A stretch of 64,000 nt of DNA from Aplectana chamaeleonis (lineage: Eukaryota; Nematoda; Chromadorea; Rhabditida; Cosmocercidae): the NCBI GenBank assembly GCA_029168955.1, contig JAPDOI010001758.1, forward strand, positions 62,001 through 126,000, in the 5' to 3' direction. Within the stretch, counting starts at the first letter, position 1. Each line of letters opens with the position of its first letter. The notes below the pieces were generated by a model. That model made no database searches and had not been told where the DNA came from. It worked only from the letters and a program-made list of their open reading frames with translations. Made by a program: the position numbers and the translations under genes. This document shows positions 23,429-35,104 of this stretch, piece by piece.

Positions 23429-23680
23429 GTCCTACATGATTTGACGAACTGCGCGAACACGAACTGCGCAGTATCCCGCCCCGAGTAACGTGTGCTGCGA
23501 AGTCAAAACATCAGTTACGGCAAACAACCAAAAATCGTCCTTCGTAGCGATTAAATAATGATCATCTGTTCATAGCGATTTCCGCTCTTGAGTTTTCCAC
23601 TTACAAGGGAAGTCTTTAGAGTGGGTAACGCATCTGTCAAAACGACAAGTATCGTTAGTATCTCTTGTGGCTCCATAGAA
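23429..23680. other. Spacer, nothing recognised
   Basis: No gene or paired repeat. GAACTGCGCAGTAT occurs twice, near 23463 and 23682. Confidence 0.35.
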
Positions 23681-24200
23681 GAACTGCGCAGTATACCGCC
23701 CCGAGCTTCAGGTTCCAAAAAGTTACAAGCTTGAAAATAAATAAATAAATGTGTTCAACGCCCAAAACTACCTCCCTGAGCAAAGTTTGAGAGAAGGCAC
23801 ACTTTCCATACTTTGTCCAAACTGACAGCGTTTTGGACTTGTATGGATTTTTTGTTGGGCGTTGATTTATACCGATTAAGAGGCTCTCGAAGCGTTTTAG
23901 AAAAAATGTTCCAGATTTGACTTCAAACCCTTCCAGGGTGGTTTTTCGGGAGCTAATCACGAATCTGTGATTTGTAAGTGGATTTTCCAAAGTTTCGACT
24001 AATTTCGTTCGAAGCTTCCCAACCGGGGAAAATTTCCACGATAGATGTGTCTCAAAATCATTCTCTGAGGGTTATTTGGAGTGCTAAACACGAATCCGGA
24101 GTCCGTTTATTGATTTTCTGCAGATTACGGCAGATTACGGTGGGTATACGGTAGTTTGGTCAAAATCTTAGATTTTAGTCAAAATTCGTATACGGGGGTA
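23681..24200 (-). repeat. Dispersed repeat family E, copy 1
   Basis: In reverse complement it matches 52990-53660. Landmarks are GGCTCTCGAAGCGTTT, GTCCAAAACGCTGT, AGTTTGAGAGAAGG (opposite AGTTTGGAAAATG), AGGTAGTTTTGGGCG, GATTCGTG and GATTACGG.GGGTATACGGTAG. It is non-coding. Confidence 0.65.
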
Positions 24201-24384
24201 ATTCTGCGCCCGTAGTACACCCCTCGTACGCTGAGGTGAGCTCACAGCACGCGATCAACTTATGCAGGGAGGCAGGGCCGCATTCATCACACCGTCGCAT
24301 GGGTTGCGATGGCAGGTCTCTCTGCGGGCGGAAATGGTGGCCACCCGGCTGGTTCGACGCACTTGGAGTGTAGACTATGTCAAC

Positions 24385-24660
24385 GAATACTGGGAAAACG
24401 AATATTCGGCCGAATAAACGAATATTCGAATATTCGAATAATTCGATTATTCGGAGAAGTCAATTTTTCGAATAATTCGTTTATTCGAATATTCGGAGAA
24501 GTCAATTTTTCGAATAATTCGTTTATTCGAATATTCGGAAAAGTCAATTTTCCGAATAATTCGTTTATCTGGAATATTCGGAAAAGTTATTTTTTCGAAT
24601 AATTCGTATATTCGAATATTCGAAAGACCCAATATTCGAATATTCGGCCGAATAAACGAA
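24385..24660. repeat. 42-bp TTCGAATA tandem array
   Basis: Four to five copies of a unit carrying TTTTTCGAATAATTCGTTTA and TTCGAATATTCGGA.AAGTCAA, with a period of 42 bp. The array is bracketed on both sides by CGAATATTCGGCCGAATAAACGA-type sequence. The resulting repeated peptide (FGEVNFSNNSFIRI-like) is an artefact of the repeat. The core is shared with the arrays at 829 and 33345. Confidence 0.85.
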
Positions 24661-24669
24661 TAATTTCAG

Positions 24670-26006
24670 AAAATTAGAGAGCAGAGTCTCCGGCACATGT
24701 CCATTTTTGCTGTTCAGAGATGAAATGCCTCCAATCAAACTGGTAGAAAGGGATGTTCAGAGACCTAATGGTGTAGTATCTCGCTCACCACCAAAATTCT
24801 GGCGAAAAGTATTCGATACTTTTTTAAATCTCTTGGAGTAGGTCCCATACAGATTCGAGCGATGTTCCAGAAACGCCTACCGTACACTGTTTGAGTATTA
24901 TGTAATACTCAGCCCTCATGAATTTAGGTCAATCGATTTTTTTTTCGAGCCAGTTCGGATATTCAGACACCAATCTAACATTTCATCCCACTTTTCTTTA
25001 ACATTCATCTTTCCCATTTTTTCACCCACCAATTTCATTATGAAATGCGCTTGTATTCCACTCAAAACCCTCAAATTAGAACTTGATTTCTTTCAGGATC
25101 GGAAAGAATCCGTTTGATGCGTGGTATTCTCTGTAGTTACTAATATTCTGGAAGCAGGGACCGCGCCTATGCGTTAAAAGCATTTAAGGTTCGTTTTTTT
25201 TCTATCCTCGCCGTTTTTCCATGCTCGTCTATTTTTCACACAATAATTTTAGGGCTTTGAAATGAAAAAACACAACGGCACAAGGCTTTGGCCGGGATTC
25301 ATGAACGCAAAAAACCATGGTAAGTTTGCTGAGGGCTAAACTTAGCCTCGATCTTTGAAGAGAAGCCCTATTCCCTCAGCAAACCTACCTGTAGCCCAAG
25401 ATATGCCATTCAAGAATTCCAGCCCTGGTTGACCCTACGAAACAGCGTTTGAACCCGGGTCGAGAGGGCTCTTGCGATCGTCTTAGGTGGAATCTCGAAT
25501 TTTCTAAATGGCCCAAAAATTGAGATCAGTGATTGAGTGTTCATGAAATCCTCCTCATGGCAAGCGAAAATCTAGAAAAATCACAAAAATCCCTTTGAGC
25601 CACCTCAGATTTCAATTTCATTGGACAAAACTTCTTATACCCCTAAATCCGAGTTTTGGTTAGACGACAACCCTACCGAAACCTGGCTCACTATTTTGAG
25701 GGTAAATTATTGTACCTCTCTAGACGCGTAAGGTTTAAATTTGTTTTATTTCAGGCTCTAAATTATATTGTGTTCTGTGGCTGCTACTTGACGGTTATTC
25801 TTTATATATTGCGGATACTGACGCCTACATTTCCGCTAACAACGGTAAGGTATGTGAATTTTTATCATTTTAGAGTATGTTGCTTCATTTTGAATATATT
25901 CCCACTTCCGCTGCTTCTTTTGGGCGTTGAAAGACCAAAGGTTCGTGGATCTCAAGCGAGAAAATGAGGAGTGTCCGCTGGTGGCCGGTTGCCCCAGGGT
26001 CAAGAG
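24670..26006 (+). CDS. Speculative multi-exon gene (unidentified)
   Basis: This is a weakly supported model. Exon candidates between AG and GT signals: 25097-25123, 25158-25188, 25253-25319, 25755-25844 and 25934-26006. Their phases chain without a stop and give segments such as NPFDAWDRAYALKAFKG, TRLWPGFMNAKNHG, KLYCVLWLLLDGYSLYIADT, DAYISANN and FVDLKRENEECPLVAGCP. The DTDAY segment after a hydrophobic stretch loosely recalls the D-x-D site of sugar transferases, but I cannot assign a family. An open, possibly coding stretch at 24670-24815 (FRDEMPPIKLVERDVQR) could be an upstream exon, but its phase does not fit. One implied intron is only 34 nt, which is unusually short. Chance is a real alternative, since open stretches this long are common here. 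Confidence 0.2.
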
Positions 26007-26685
26007 GTAAAACCAAGCCCAAATATAACATTTGGAGCAAGTTTTCAGAAGTTTGCTGCTCGTTTTTCTGCTCATCAAAAGCATTCTGCCGACTCACGGT
26101 TCCCTCTCCTCGAAAGCAAAGGAGTGTTAGTGCCTTAGACGTGAATTTTCTGCGGAAGGTTACATTTCCAATTTGAACCCAATCCTAAGTATCAGTCTAG
26201 AAATTTGTGGCGCGGAGCGAATTTCTGTTTAGATTTGCCCAAACATTTCGTCCTGGCTAACGAAACAACCACGCATTTTAAAGTACTAGGCTTACTCACG
26301 TAACACAATCCTAACTGTACGTGCGATTCAAGTAATTGCTGAACTCAATAATCGGAGAAAAATAGTCCAACCGCCGAATCTTGCCTCAAGCTCGCCTTAA
26401 TTGCGGTGTCAGAATTTCAAGATATTAAAACGCGGGTGCAAAACTATTTGATGGGGGAGGCACTCAAGATGTATGCATCGAAATAAAAGTTTCTCACGAT
26501 ATCAGGCATCAGATAGCCTTATCATACTTTGTTCTCCTGAAAACTCCATGGAGTAACTTATTTTGACAGCGGTATCATTCATCCTTCACGTTATCCCGAG
26601 TGCCCCTTTGGTTTTGCACTATAACGCGCTCCGCGGCTAATCAAAGGTCACTGTAGCCAAAGATTCTGGGTGCTAAATCCGTTTT
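26007..26685. other. Spacer, nothing recognised
   Basis: No recognised gene or repeat, apart from a possible exon after TTTTCAG at 26049 that I could not phase. Confidence 0.3.
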
Positions 26686-26872
26686 GGTGCCTTGTGGCTT
26701 GGGGGGCACCGTTGTATCGCAATTGGCCGCGCCCTTTTTTCCGTGCCGCAATGGCTCTCTTGATTTTGGCAGGGGAGGGAAACCCCGGGTAGGTGCTCAA
26801 ATTTAGTGCGGCACGGTGAAATGGGCGTGGCCATATGCATCGCTCCACGGTGGCCCCCGAGCCACATAGCAC
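26686..26872. mobile_element. Short MITE, family J, copy 1
   Basis: Terminal inverted repeats of about 68 bp. The left reads GGTGCCTTGTGGCTTGGGGG ... GGCCGCGCCCTTTTTTCCGT and GCCGC. The right is the inverse, with GCGGCACGGTGAAATGGGCG and GTGGCCCCCGAGCCACATAG. A loop of about 50 bp carries no frame. The second copy is at 29255-29425. Confidence 0.8.
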
Positions 26873-29254
26873 CTACGTTTTAGAATGAGACGTTGGAACA
26901 TTTTGCCGGAAATCCGGAAAATTTCTTTGAAAAAAAGTGCATAGATCACAAATTTTTTCAATGTTTTCAAAGTGTTTTGGTCGCAAATCTGTGGAATTGT
27001 CTCTGATCCCGAATGATGATGTAATCACCATAAGCGGTCACCGACTATTGTTGCCACCAAGGGTTACCCTCTAAAATGACATAAATTTCCGAGAAATCTT
27101 GAGAATTTTACGAAGCTTTTCTTACGATCTTCCTTGCATGAGTAGCAAAATTTCAAGAAATGTCATCAATTTCCACGAGCCTGAATCATATCCGTGCCAC
27201 ACTTTGTACGACCCCCCCACACACACATCCGTTATGGCTATCTACTACCCTAGTCGGCGCGAAGAAAAACAAAGTGCTGTACTAAAAATGGTGAAGGTCA
27301 TGTCGGGTTGGTAATTGAAAGGAGATCAGCTCTCTTGAGGATTTTCGTGAGGAAAACTTCTTAACAGAGATCGTCTTTTATTACAACCCCGGAACCCCGA
27401 AAGTTTGAGAAAACGGCAAACAGCAGTTGGCTTGGGTGTAACCTCAACCCACCTCTAGCCGTGGAGCGCGCTATTCGCCGCGGAGCGTGCTGTTGTGTCT
27501 TGGAAGTCTAACACCGCATTGAATTCGAGTTCAAGGATGAGATTGGGTATTGGAATTGTTGATAATATCTTTGCGGACTGAGCGTGGACAGTAATGGTTC
27601 TGTCCAACAATGTTAATGATTTCCTTTCATAGCGTGAAACTCGCTGATCTGCATCGGTTATTATTTGGGACGGGGCACTGATTGGATTGGCAATATTTTT
27701 TCAAGTGACATGAGTTCAAAGTAGACTGCAGTAAGTATGGCGTATTCGTTTTCTAGGCCTCCAAGTATTTTTCGAACACAATCCAACCCCTAATATTAGC
27801 ATTGAATTCAACTTCCTTGTGGTGTTAAAGTTCTATGATGCATTAGCGCGCTCTACGGCTATTGCTGCATCTACTGAAGCAATGATTACCAACGGTCGTT
27901 TGCCTTTTTGGGAATGTCTGTGGAATGAAGCACGTCAGTCTATTTTGCAGAAGCTATGAGGTAATGGTAGGTATTTCAGAAAATCTCTTCACTCCACTAG
28001 TCACAAAGCATATTTATCCAGAGAACAGCGACGTGAACAATGGACATGGCTCTCGGAGAGTGCAAGTTCATTCCCTATCAGAAACACCCTTAGAATTCTC
28101 CTGTGTTGGCCGAAAATCTCCCCCCCCCCACTTCGAATATCCAGTTTTTTAAGAATTGACGTCATCGTCTTTGCCCCGCGGGACAGCAACCGTTTGACCC
28201 TGCGCGTAGGGTCTAAGCACCGAAAGAGCACAAAACACGTCGGGAGATCGCATAATTTCGTACTTCATGTATCCAGCAGGGCTAATTGTCGTATTTCCCA
28301 GTTTTCTTCTGTTTCCCACTATTCACCGATCCCGTTCGTGTGATGCTTGTGGCAGAACTTCGAAAATTAGATACCATTGAACAAGCATCTGACCGAATTT
28401 GTCTTCGAGCGAGGTCGTTCGACAACACCGATTTTGGCACCTGGGATCTTGACCTACCGTAATCTTCGATTAGCCGCGGAGCACGTTACTGATCATGGAA
28501 CCCAAACATCGCATTTAAGTTTTGTTCGAGACAGATTAAAACCTGTGACTGTTTTTCCTCTTAGCTGAGTCCTCATAGCATTTTTATTGCAGAGTTAGGG
28601 TGCTGTTATATGAGTCAGTTGTTCTTGGCTGCATATTATTCTTTAATCAAAACTCATGCGAAAGTATTTTAACTAGGAAACAACTGTTCTGAGTCGCAGT
28701 TTTCTAGGTTCGTTACCTAGGACTGAGCTCAAATCGAGGATATAAATTCTTTGGGGAAAACTCAGGTTGTAGGTCCTTGAAACTGTTCTTATCATGAACG
28801 GTAAGAGGAACCCCGTGTTTGCACGAAGCTTTTTGTGAGCGAAAAAAAGATAGGCGAGCGAGTTCTGACGCTTTCTATGGACCATTTTGGATGGTGGATG
28901 AGAAATTTTTTCGCACATCACACTCTAATCAATTTCGCACTCAAGGGCTTCAATAGGGCTCCAATACCTAGGAAATTTTGTGAACATTCCGCGCTCGCGT
29001 TAGAACCTATGAAAATCCCAGCAATGAATGAAATTTCGGTGCGGGTGCGAACTTTTTCTCCGAGGATTCGTTGGTCTCACCAGGCGGATCGTATGTGTGA
29101 CCTTCAGGTCAAACAGCAAGTTAGATGGTGATTTCTTGTAAACATCGCTAATGTTTCTATATTCAGAGCTATTCTTGAACGTGTTTTTGGCCTTATTCTA
29201 TTTTAAGTCATAGAATCTTTGTGCTACTGAACATGAACATTGGTGCTGTCATAG
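26873..29254. other. Intergenic stretch, no firmly supported gene
   Basis: No recognisable element. Several plus-strand open stretches sit between plausible splice signals, for instance 28293-28455 (VAELRKLDTIEQ, ARSFDNTDFGTW) and 28835-28930 (RVLTLSMDHFGWWMRNFF). They look protein-like but match no family I know and do not phase together convincingly. They might belong with the speculative model upstream. Confidence 0.3.
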
Positions 29255-29425
29255 TACGGGGGGGGGGCTATGGTATCGCGCTTCGCCACGCCCATTTTTC
29301 CGTGCCGCCGCCCAATTTGAATACCAACACTGGGTTTTCCCCTCCTTATAAAATCGGTAGTCTTCGCGGCACGGTAAAAGGGCGTGGTCAAGCGAGATAC
29401 CATGTTGCCCCTCCCCCCCTGCTGG
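29255..29425. mobile_element. Short MITE, family J, copy 2
   Basis: The inverted ends GGGGGGCTATGGTATCGCG...CCACGCCCATTTTTCCGTGC and GCGGCACGGTAAAAGGGCGT...GATACCATGTTGCCCCTCC share the CACGCCC.TTTT.CCGTGCCGC core with copy 1 at 26686. They surround a loop of about 55 bp. A G-run at 29258-29267 and a C-run at 29411-29418 mark the tips. Confidence 0.8.
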
Positions 29426-30003
29426 GAGATACCACCCAGCCATTTCTAATAGTGGTCGATGGAAGCTGAAAGCTTGAAATGTAGCAATTATAGTTATTCA
29501 CTCGCTAAATAATTGAATTTTGATGAAAACTCGTTATCGAGCTGAAGATTTTTTTTTATTATAGCCTAGCTCTCTCATTTTGAGCCGGTCGAAGTAAGGC
29601 TTATCGGGCTCATCATGTCGAAATTTCATTATCACTGTTATATTCAGCCATTACTGACTGCTCCGCTGCTTGCTCCGCCCCGACTCATCCGAGAAAGCTA
29701 GACTTTGCGATTCATATGCACAAACCCCTTACCTTAGCGAGATGGGGGCCACACCTCTTTTGATCTAGGACAGCGTCATGCCTTTCTCCCATTTTATGTA
29801 TGAGGCAGTGTGACATTCTTGATCGATTTGTTTTATCGATTGCATTCGTTAACCCTCCCTCCGCGTTTTTTCCGAGAGTAGAATTCCTTCGAATAGCTCG
29901 CCACATTCCCGAAAACAAGCTTCAAATAAACGTTGTGAAAGTCTAGGGTTGCATTGAATTCAACGTTTGACGTGCTCCAGAACGTCACGAAACGTTTGTG
30001 TTG
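29426..30003. other. Spacer upstream of the hAT gene
   Basis: No recognised feature. TGTGTTGCAG immediately before the hAT ATG at 30007 could be a splice acceptor for an upstream untranslated exon. No terminal inverted repeat of the hAT element could be identified here. Confidence 0.35.
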
Positions 30004-30006
30004 CAG

Positions 30007-32937
30007 ATGGCCGATTGGTGGAGTCTGTATAACAGATCAATCGCCAAAAATGGAGAACGATTCGCTACTTGTACCGTTTGCGGGAAATCCCTGAAGGTGC
30101 CGAAGTCTGGAACTACCACGAATCTCTTAGAGCACCTGCGGAAGAAACACTCGAAGGAACTCAAAGAAGTCGTGGCCGCTTCTCGACAAAATTTGTCGAA
30201 TCAGCAAAATGAGCTGCGCCATCAATCTTCGCTAGAGGATGCATTCAGTAGAGGTCTGACCGCCACACAGAAGACGATCGCAACCAAAAAGCTGTGCAAG
30301 ATCACCGCGATTTCATCCCTTCCGATGCGCGTGATAACTCTGGACTGTTTCAAGGAGTTCACAGCTACATTGCATGGAAGCTACGTCCCACCATCCTACA
30401 ACACCTTCATAAAGCTACTGGACCAGGAAGTGAAAGACATCGATGACGGACTAGTGAGGCATTTCGGAGGTAACAACGGAATGATTGCAATCACTGCGGA
30501 CGGTTGGAGAGCAGCAAACGGAACCGTTTCTCTTCTTGGAGTGACAATCCACATGATGTCACAGTCTCTGTCTGATCGTAGCAACGCGGTAATTGATTGC
30601 GTTCCACTCTGACGACAAAAGGTAGAGCTTTCAAAATCGTCGACGCGATCGCAGTGAATCTATTTCTTTTCAGCCATGACGCTCACTCGTTTGCTGAAAA
30701 ATAAAGGAAAGTTTATCGAGACATGAGATAAAGTCATCGAATGTTATGTGCATAGTGGCCGATGGGGCATCAGTGATGAAGAAAACTGCTTCACTTCTAG
30801 ATTTGAAATAGTGAGAAACCCTCAATAATTTTTGTCGCCTAAGCTCCTGCTTACTTCTCATTTGAGCTTTCAGTGTCCATTGTTGTGCTCATGTGATAAA
30901 TCTCGTTGTGCAAGGAGCAATGGGAGCGGTACAGCCCAACGTGGTATTGAGCCGTCTCAAATCGGTCGTTTCTCGACTGCATCGGAGCGAACCTCTCAGG
31001 GGTGCATACACGAGGTACATCTTTAAGAGGCGAGAATTCCCATATTTGCTCACCGCTAATACCTAACGTTTGTAGGTTTCTTGAGGGAGCTGGTTTAGCG
31101 GTTAGGATCCCTCCGAGCGACTGTCCCACAAGATGGGGATCGACTTTCTTGATGATTGCTGAAGTTCTTGAATCAGTAAGGTCTCCAAGGTTGCTGATCC
31201 CAGGGCATTTCTCTTAAAGATGTTCAGATGCCGGCCTTCGAGAAATTGCTTTCGCACATGAACCTCGACCCATCGGATGGAGAGGACCTTCGCCTCCTCG
31301 AGTCAATGCGACGTTTGCTGGAGAACTATGACTATATGACTAAACTTGTAATATTTCATACTCTACCTTAGTGGTTACACAATTTCCCAGCGCACCGATT
31401 TCTCTTTAAGGTTTGCTCCCAGAAGTCAGTAGTCTCGCTATACATCGCTGTGGGAAGAATACTCATAAAAGAGACGAAAAGGTGGATTTGAATATCATAC
31501 GCGCGCTATTATCAAAAATCCATGCGATTGCTTGCTGAAGGCTTATCTTTTAGAATCACTTGTGATTTGAGAAAACATGGAAAGGATTTCGGAGAAGCCC
31601 TCGTGCAAGAAGCTGAGAGATATTTCGGGCAGTGGTTCGACGACCCTTTTCTGCAAACCGCTGCATTATTAGATCCACGATTCGCTTATCTGGATTCAGT
31701 GTTGTCAGCAGCTTGCTGGAAAAGCGTTTCTGAGGAGCTAATCTCTACATTAGGTAAGGTTTATACTGGATCAGGACACTTTCTTCCTCCCTTCCCCCGT
31801 CGTACATCTTTAGCAGTTTTAAAGTCGCGAATTTTTTGATGCGAGTCAATTATGGGCTTTGAGCGACCTTGTCTTGGAGCTATTACAGCTTCTTTCTGGT
31901 GTCCCATCCATAATTTGATTAGGGGCCCAATTGTCTACGGTTCTTCATCAACCTCTCATTGCGCGCCTGAAATCTCACAACTCCCCACAATCCTGTCCAC
32001 ACCTATCTAAACTTAGCTTTCGTTTTTGACTTGAATACATATTAGAGTAATAGTGTAACGTTTTAAACACTGATGAATGAGTGAGCTAAAAATATGAATG
32101 CATTACATTAGGACTCCATGACTATGCTCATACTGGTTTCTAATCTGAATAATTTAGTCGACCTGAATGACTCGCAGAGCGTCTGTGAGCTAGAAGTCGC
32201 GCAAAACGACCCGATGGAAGAATCGAATGAGCAGAGTAAATCCGCATGGGATAGTTTGCTGGCGGACACAGATGAGTCAAAAAAACACACACGCCCAACG
32301 ACAAAGGAGGGTGAAGCTAGAGTGAGGATGACCCAAATTTTTGTAGCGTTTTCGTGAGACTTTGATGAGATTACACTCAACATTGGTATTACAGATCGAG
32401 ATACAGCAGTACTCTCTTCTACTACAGCGGGCCCGCCCTTCACGAGAATGCGATATTGTTTCTTGGTGGAAGACTCATCAAACTGATATTCCCATGATGG
32501 CCTGCGCAGCAGTCAAGTACCTCGCAGTTCCACCGACCTCGGTGGACTGCGAGCGCCTGTTCAGGTAAAAATTTCTGTTCACTAGGCTTTATAACAATAT
32601 GTAAATTATCTACCATCGATGCTTTTAGCTTGGCCGGAATCCTCTATGGCAACAAGAGATGGAGTCGTTTATCTGGGCCAAGAGCGAGAACACTGTTAAT
32701 GTTGAAAGCGAACTCCAATCAGGAGGTTGCAAGGTAGGCCTAGGAGTTTTTTTCACAAGTGCCTTGATAAAGCAAGGGATTGATTCATCAATAAATTTTA
32801 GAGAGTGCAAAAGCTGGAACCCCGAAGAAGCGGGTCGATATGGACGCGAAAGTGCAGTCATTTACGATGATTCTTCCGATTCGGAAGAAGAAGAAGAAGA
32901 TACATGGAGTATTTCATCAGGAGCCGCTAAGAAGTAA
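30007..32937 (+). pseudogene. hAT-family transposase, ~11 exons, slightly broken
   Basis: Exon 1 (30007-30621) has an N-terminal BED zinc finger (CTVCGKSLKVP...LLEHLRKKH, a C-x2-C...H-x4-H pattern) and the hAT core start IAITADGWRAANGTVSLLGV. Exon 2 (30674-30810) gives HDAHSFAEK, then IVADGASVMKKTA. Exon 3 (30874-31014) has HCCAHVINLVVQGAM. Exon 4 (31076-31175) has CPTRWGSTFLMIAEV. Later exons give FLQTAALLDPRFAYLDSV, an acidic linker, and the C-terminal dimerisation segment KYLAVPPTSVDCERLF joined across an intron to LAGILYGNKR. The last exon ends in SDSEEEEED. Introns are short (52, 63, 61, 64, 68 nt) with TTTTCAG- or TTTTAG-like acceptors. Lesions are a TGA at 30610 and a one-base frameshift near 30700. 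It is most likely a decaying transposase. A former host-domesticated copy is possible, since no element ends were found. Confidence 0.85.
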
Positions 32938-33344
32938 GGATATCGGCCACCTCATGGATCTGCTTTATTTGGTGATCTCTTTTTAATCAGAACTGCATCT
33001 CTACTAAAGTGCCTCGTGTCATGAATTTTGCTTGACAGTTTTCATGTTCTGCTGAAGTTGCATGTTGTTATTGAGATTGTTAAATTGTTAGTTATTTTGA
33101 AACTGCCGGATAAAAAATGTTTATGGTAGATGTTGTTTAGAAGTTTCAAAAACTTTGTTCTTTTCGTTAAACAACTACTCATTGACAGTGATAAATGTTG
33201 GTTTGAATACTCTTATCATATAATGTGGAATGTCTATTTCGTTGAAGTACTTTGGCATAGCTTTGATCTATAAAATACTATACAAAAAAAGGTCAAGAAA
33301 GCTGGTGGTGCCGCGAACGGAGGTTCGATTATGCGTACTCGGTC
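32938..33344. other. Spacer downstream of the hAT gene
   Basis: AT-rich sequence with no recognised gene or terminal repeat. Confidence 0.4.
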
Positions 33345-33612
33345 CGTACTCCTTATTCGAATACACGCGATTCTGGCCGAATATTCGAATTATTCGTATT
33401 CGAATTACTCGAATTATTCGAATTTTCGGAGTAGTCAGTTTTTCGAATAATTCGTTTTTTCGAATATTCGAAAAGTCAAATTTTCGAATAATTCGTTTAT
33501 TCGAATATTCGAAAAGCCAAATTTTCGAATAATTCGTTTATTTATTCGAATATTCGAAAGAGTCAAATTTTTCGAATTATTCGTTTATTCGAATATTCGA
33601 AAATTTTATTCG
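33345..33612. repeat. 41-bp TTCGAATA tandem array
   Basis: About five units with TTTTCGAATAATTCGTTTAT and TCGAATATTCGAAAAGTCAA and a period near 41 bp, preceded by irregular CGAATTATTCGTATTCG. It has the same core as the arrays at 829 and 24385. It sits about 400 bp past the hAT stop codon and could be a subterminal region of that element, but this is unproven. Confidence 0.8.
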
Positions 33613-33695
33613 TTTGATATACTCTATTGGAGTGCGATGAGGGTCACCTCGCTTTGCGCGCAGCTGCTGGGGCAAGGAGAAATAGCGTGGATTGC

Positions 33696-33781
33696 GCGAA
33701 GACGCAGCGCGGTTGTCATTTGAGAGCCGTAAGTTGCCCCTCTGCAACTTACGGAGCTCGAATGACGGTCGTCGCAGTCCG
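33696..33781. repeat. Hairpin with ~40-bp arms
   Basis: GAGAGCCGTAAGTTGC (to 33737) is followed after six bases by GCAACTTACGGAGCTC. The pairing extends outward through GTTGTCATTTGAG and AATGACGGTCG to GCGAAGACGC and GTCGCAGTCCGC. It may be the centre of a larger fold-back element. Edges are not resolved. Confidence 0.7.
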
Positions 33782-34002
33782 CAATTTGGCGTTCCACATC
33801 CACGCACATTACGCCAAAATCACCCCCGAAATCGATTCTCTCAGAAATTTCGCGTCGTCTCCCCTTAGGAGATTGATCAATTCTACACTACTTAGTAAAG
33901 TGCTCGCATCGCAATTTATTCGCAAAAACTTTCACTCTCCGTGGGAACCGAACCTTGGCCGTGCTTCGTCACAATCTTCATCAACAAACACTAGGTCACA
34001 AC

Positions 34003-34896
34003 CAGGGTGTGCATTTTCCGTTTACCGATTTACCGATTTTCCGGATTTGCTGGTGTTTTTCGGTAAATTTTGATTTACCGATTTACCGAATTTTTCTCGA
34101 AATTTACCGAAATTTTTACCGAAAAAATGAGTTTTTTTGGCCAATTGGCCTACTTCTTACTCGTATTTTAGGTGTTTGCTACTGTTAAGGCAGGTATTTG
34201 GCGCGATATCCTTCTTCATCCTTCTTTTTGTTACTCTTTTTAAACCTTTGGCTTACTTTTTGAATGTTCATACATACGATCTCTTCACCTTTTGAGTAAC
34301 GTGGTTTTCCTTATCGAGATACTACTCCGAGAAATACATATTTTATTCAAAAATGTCAACGGGTTTCAAGGCAGCAGAGTCTTGAAGCAGATATTTCTGG
34401 AACTGGAAAAATTCTTTTCGAAGCCCCCGACACAACACAGAATCCACTGCAGTTCTAGAACGACTCCATTGTTAAATCATCGTACCCGCACCTTTGCTGC
34501 TGACCGATTTGTACTTTTACGCGCCTCCTGGCACAGTTGAGGCGGGAAGTATGTTTTCCTCAGCTGGCCTGATTTTGAGTGACTACAGAAAGGCTTTCAC
34601 GACAGGAAATTTTGAAATGTTACTTTTCCTCGAAATCAACGTCCCGCTGATTGGGTTCAGCCGTTGAGCCCATTTTAATATTTAAAACTCACTCATTATT
34701 TGCACTATCCTCATGCACTTTTGAAAGTGATACATAAATATTATTGGTTATTTGTGCTATCCAATGGGATAGGCACCAGAAAGTCGAAGTCAGAATTTTT
34801 ACCGAATTTTCCGTTTTTACCGTATTTACCGAAAAATAATTTCGGTAAAAGGTTTCGGTAAAAATTTTACCGAAAACAATTTTCCGCTCACCCCTG
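34003..34896. mobile_element. Non-autonomous hAT-type element with 8-bp TSD, copy 1
   Basis: The ends CAGGGTGTGCATTTTCCG and CAATTTTCCGCTCACCCCTG are inverted and carry the CAGGGGTG tip typical of hAT elements. The exact 8-bp duplication GTCACAAC flanks it (33995-34002 and 34897-34904). Subterminal sequence is a stutter of TTTACCGATTTACCGA on the left and GGTAAAAATTTTACCG on the right. There is no transposase. It shares ends and a middle segment (CTTCTTCATCCTTCTTT.TG) with the element at 38917. The hAT gene at 30 kb is a conceivable but unproven source of transposase. Confidence 0.92.
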
Positions 34897-34904
34897 GTCA
34901 CAAC

Positions 34905-35104
34905 CCAATGGTTCATTCCTCCCAAGTTCTTCCTATTCCACCACTGACCTTTCTCACTGAAAAGGCCACCTCTTGCGTGCCATTGATTGCTCATCACACT
35001 GTCGGCCGACTGCACAGGTGCGCCGAGGCACCTCAGCGCGCGGTTGTCATATCATCTCTTGTCAGCGCAGAGGGGGTTATTACGGGCCCTGGGTGTAGAA
35101 TACG
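34905..35104. other. Spacer, nothing recognised
   Basis: Flank of the hAT-type insertion. Contains CAGCGCGCGGTTGTCAT near 35034, echoing CAGCGCGGTTGTCATT near 33705. Confidence 0.4.

Noticed and set aside
25097..25140. NPFDAWYSL reading straight through as a DHHC-type enzyme fragment
   Set aside because: Hits a stop after a few codons, and no DHHC or other signature is nearby.
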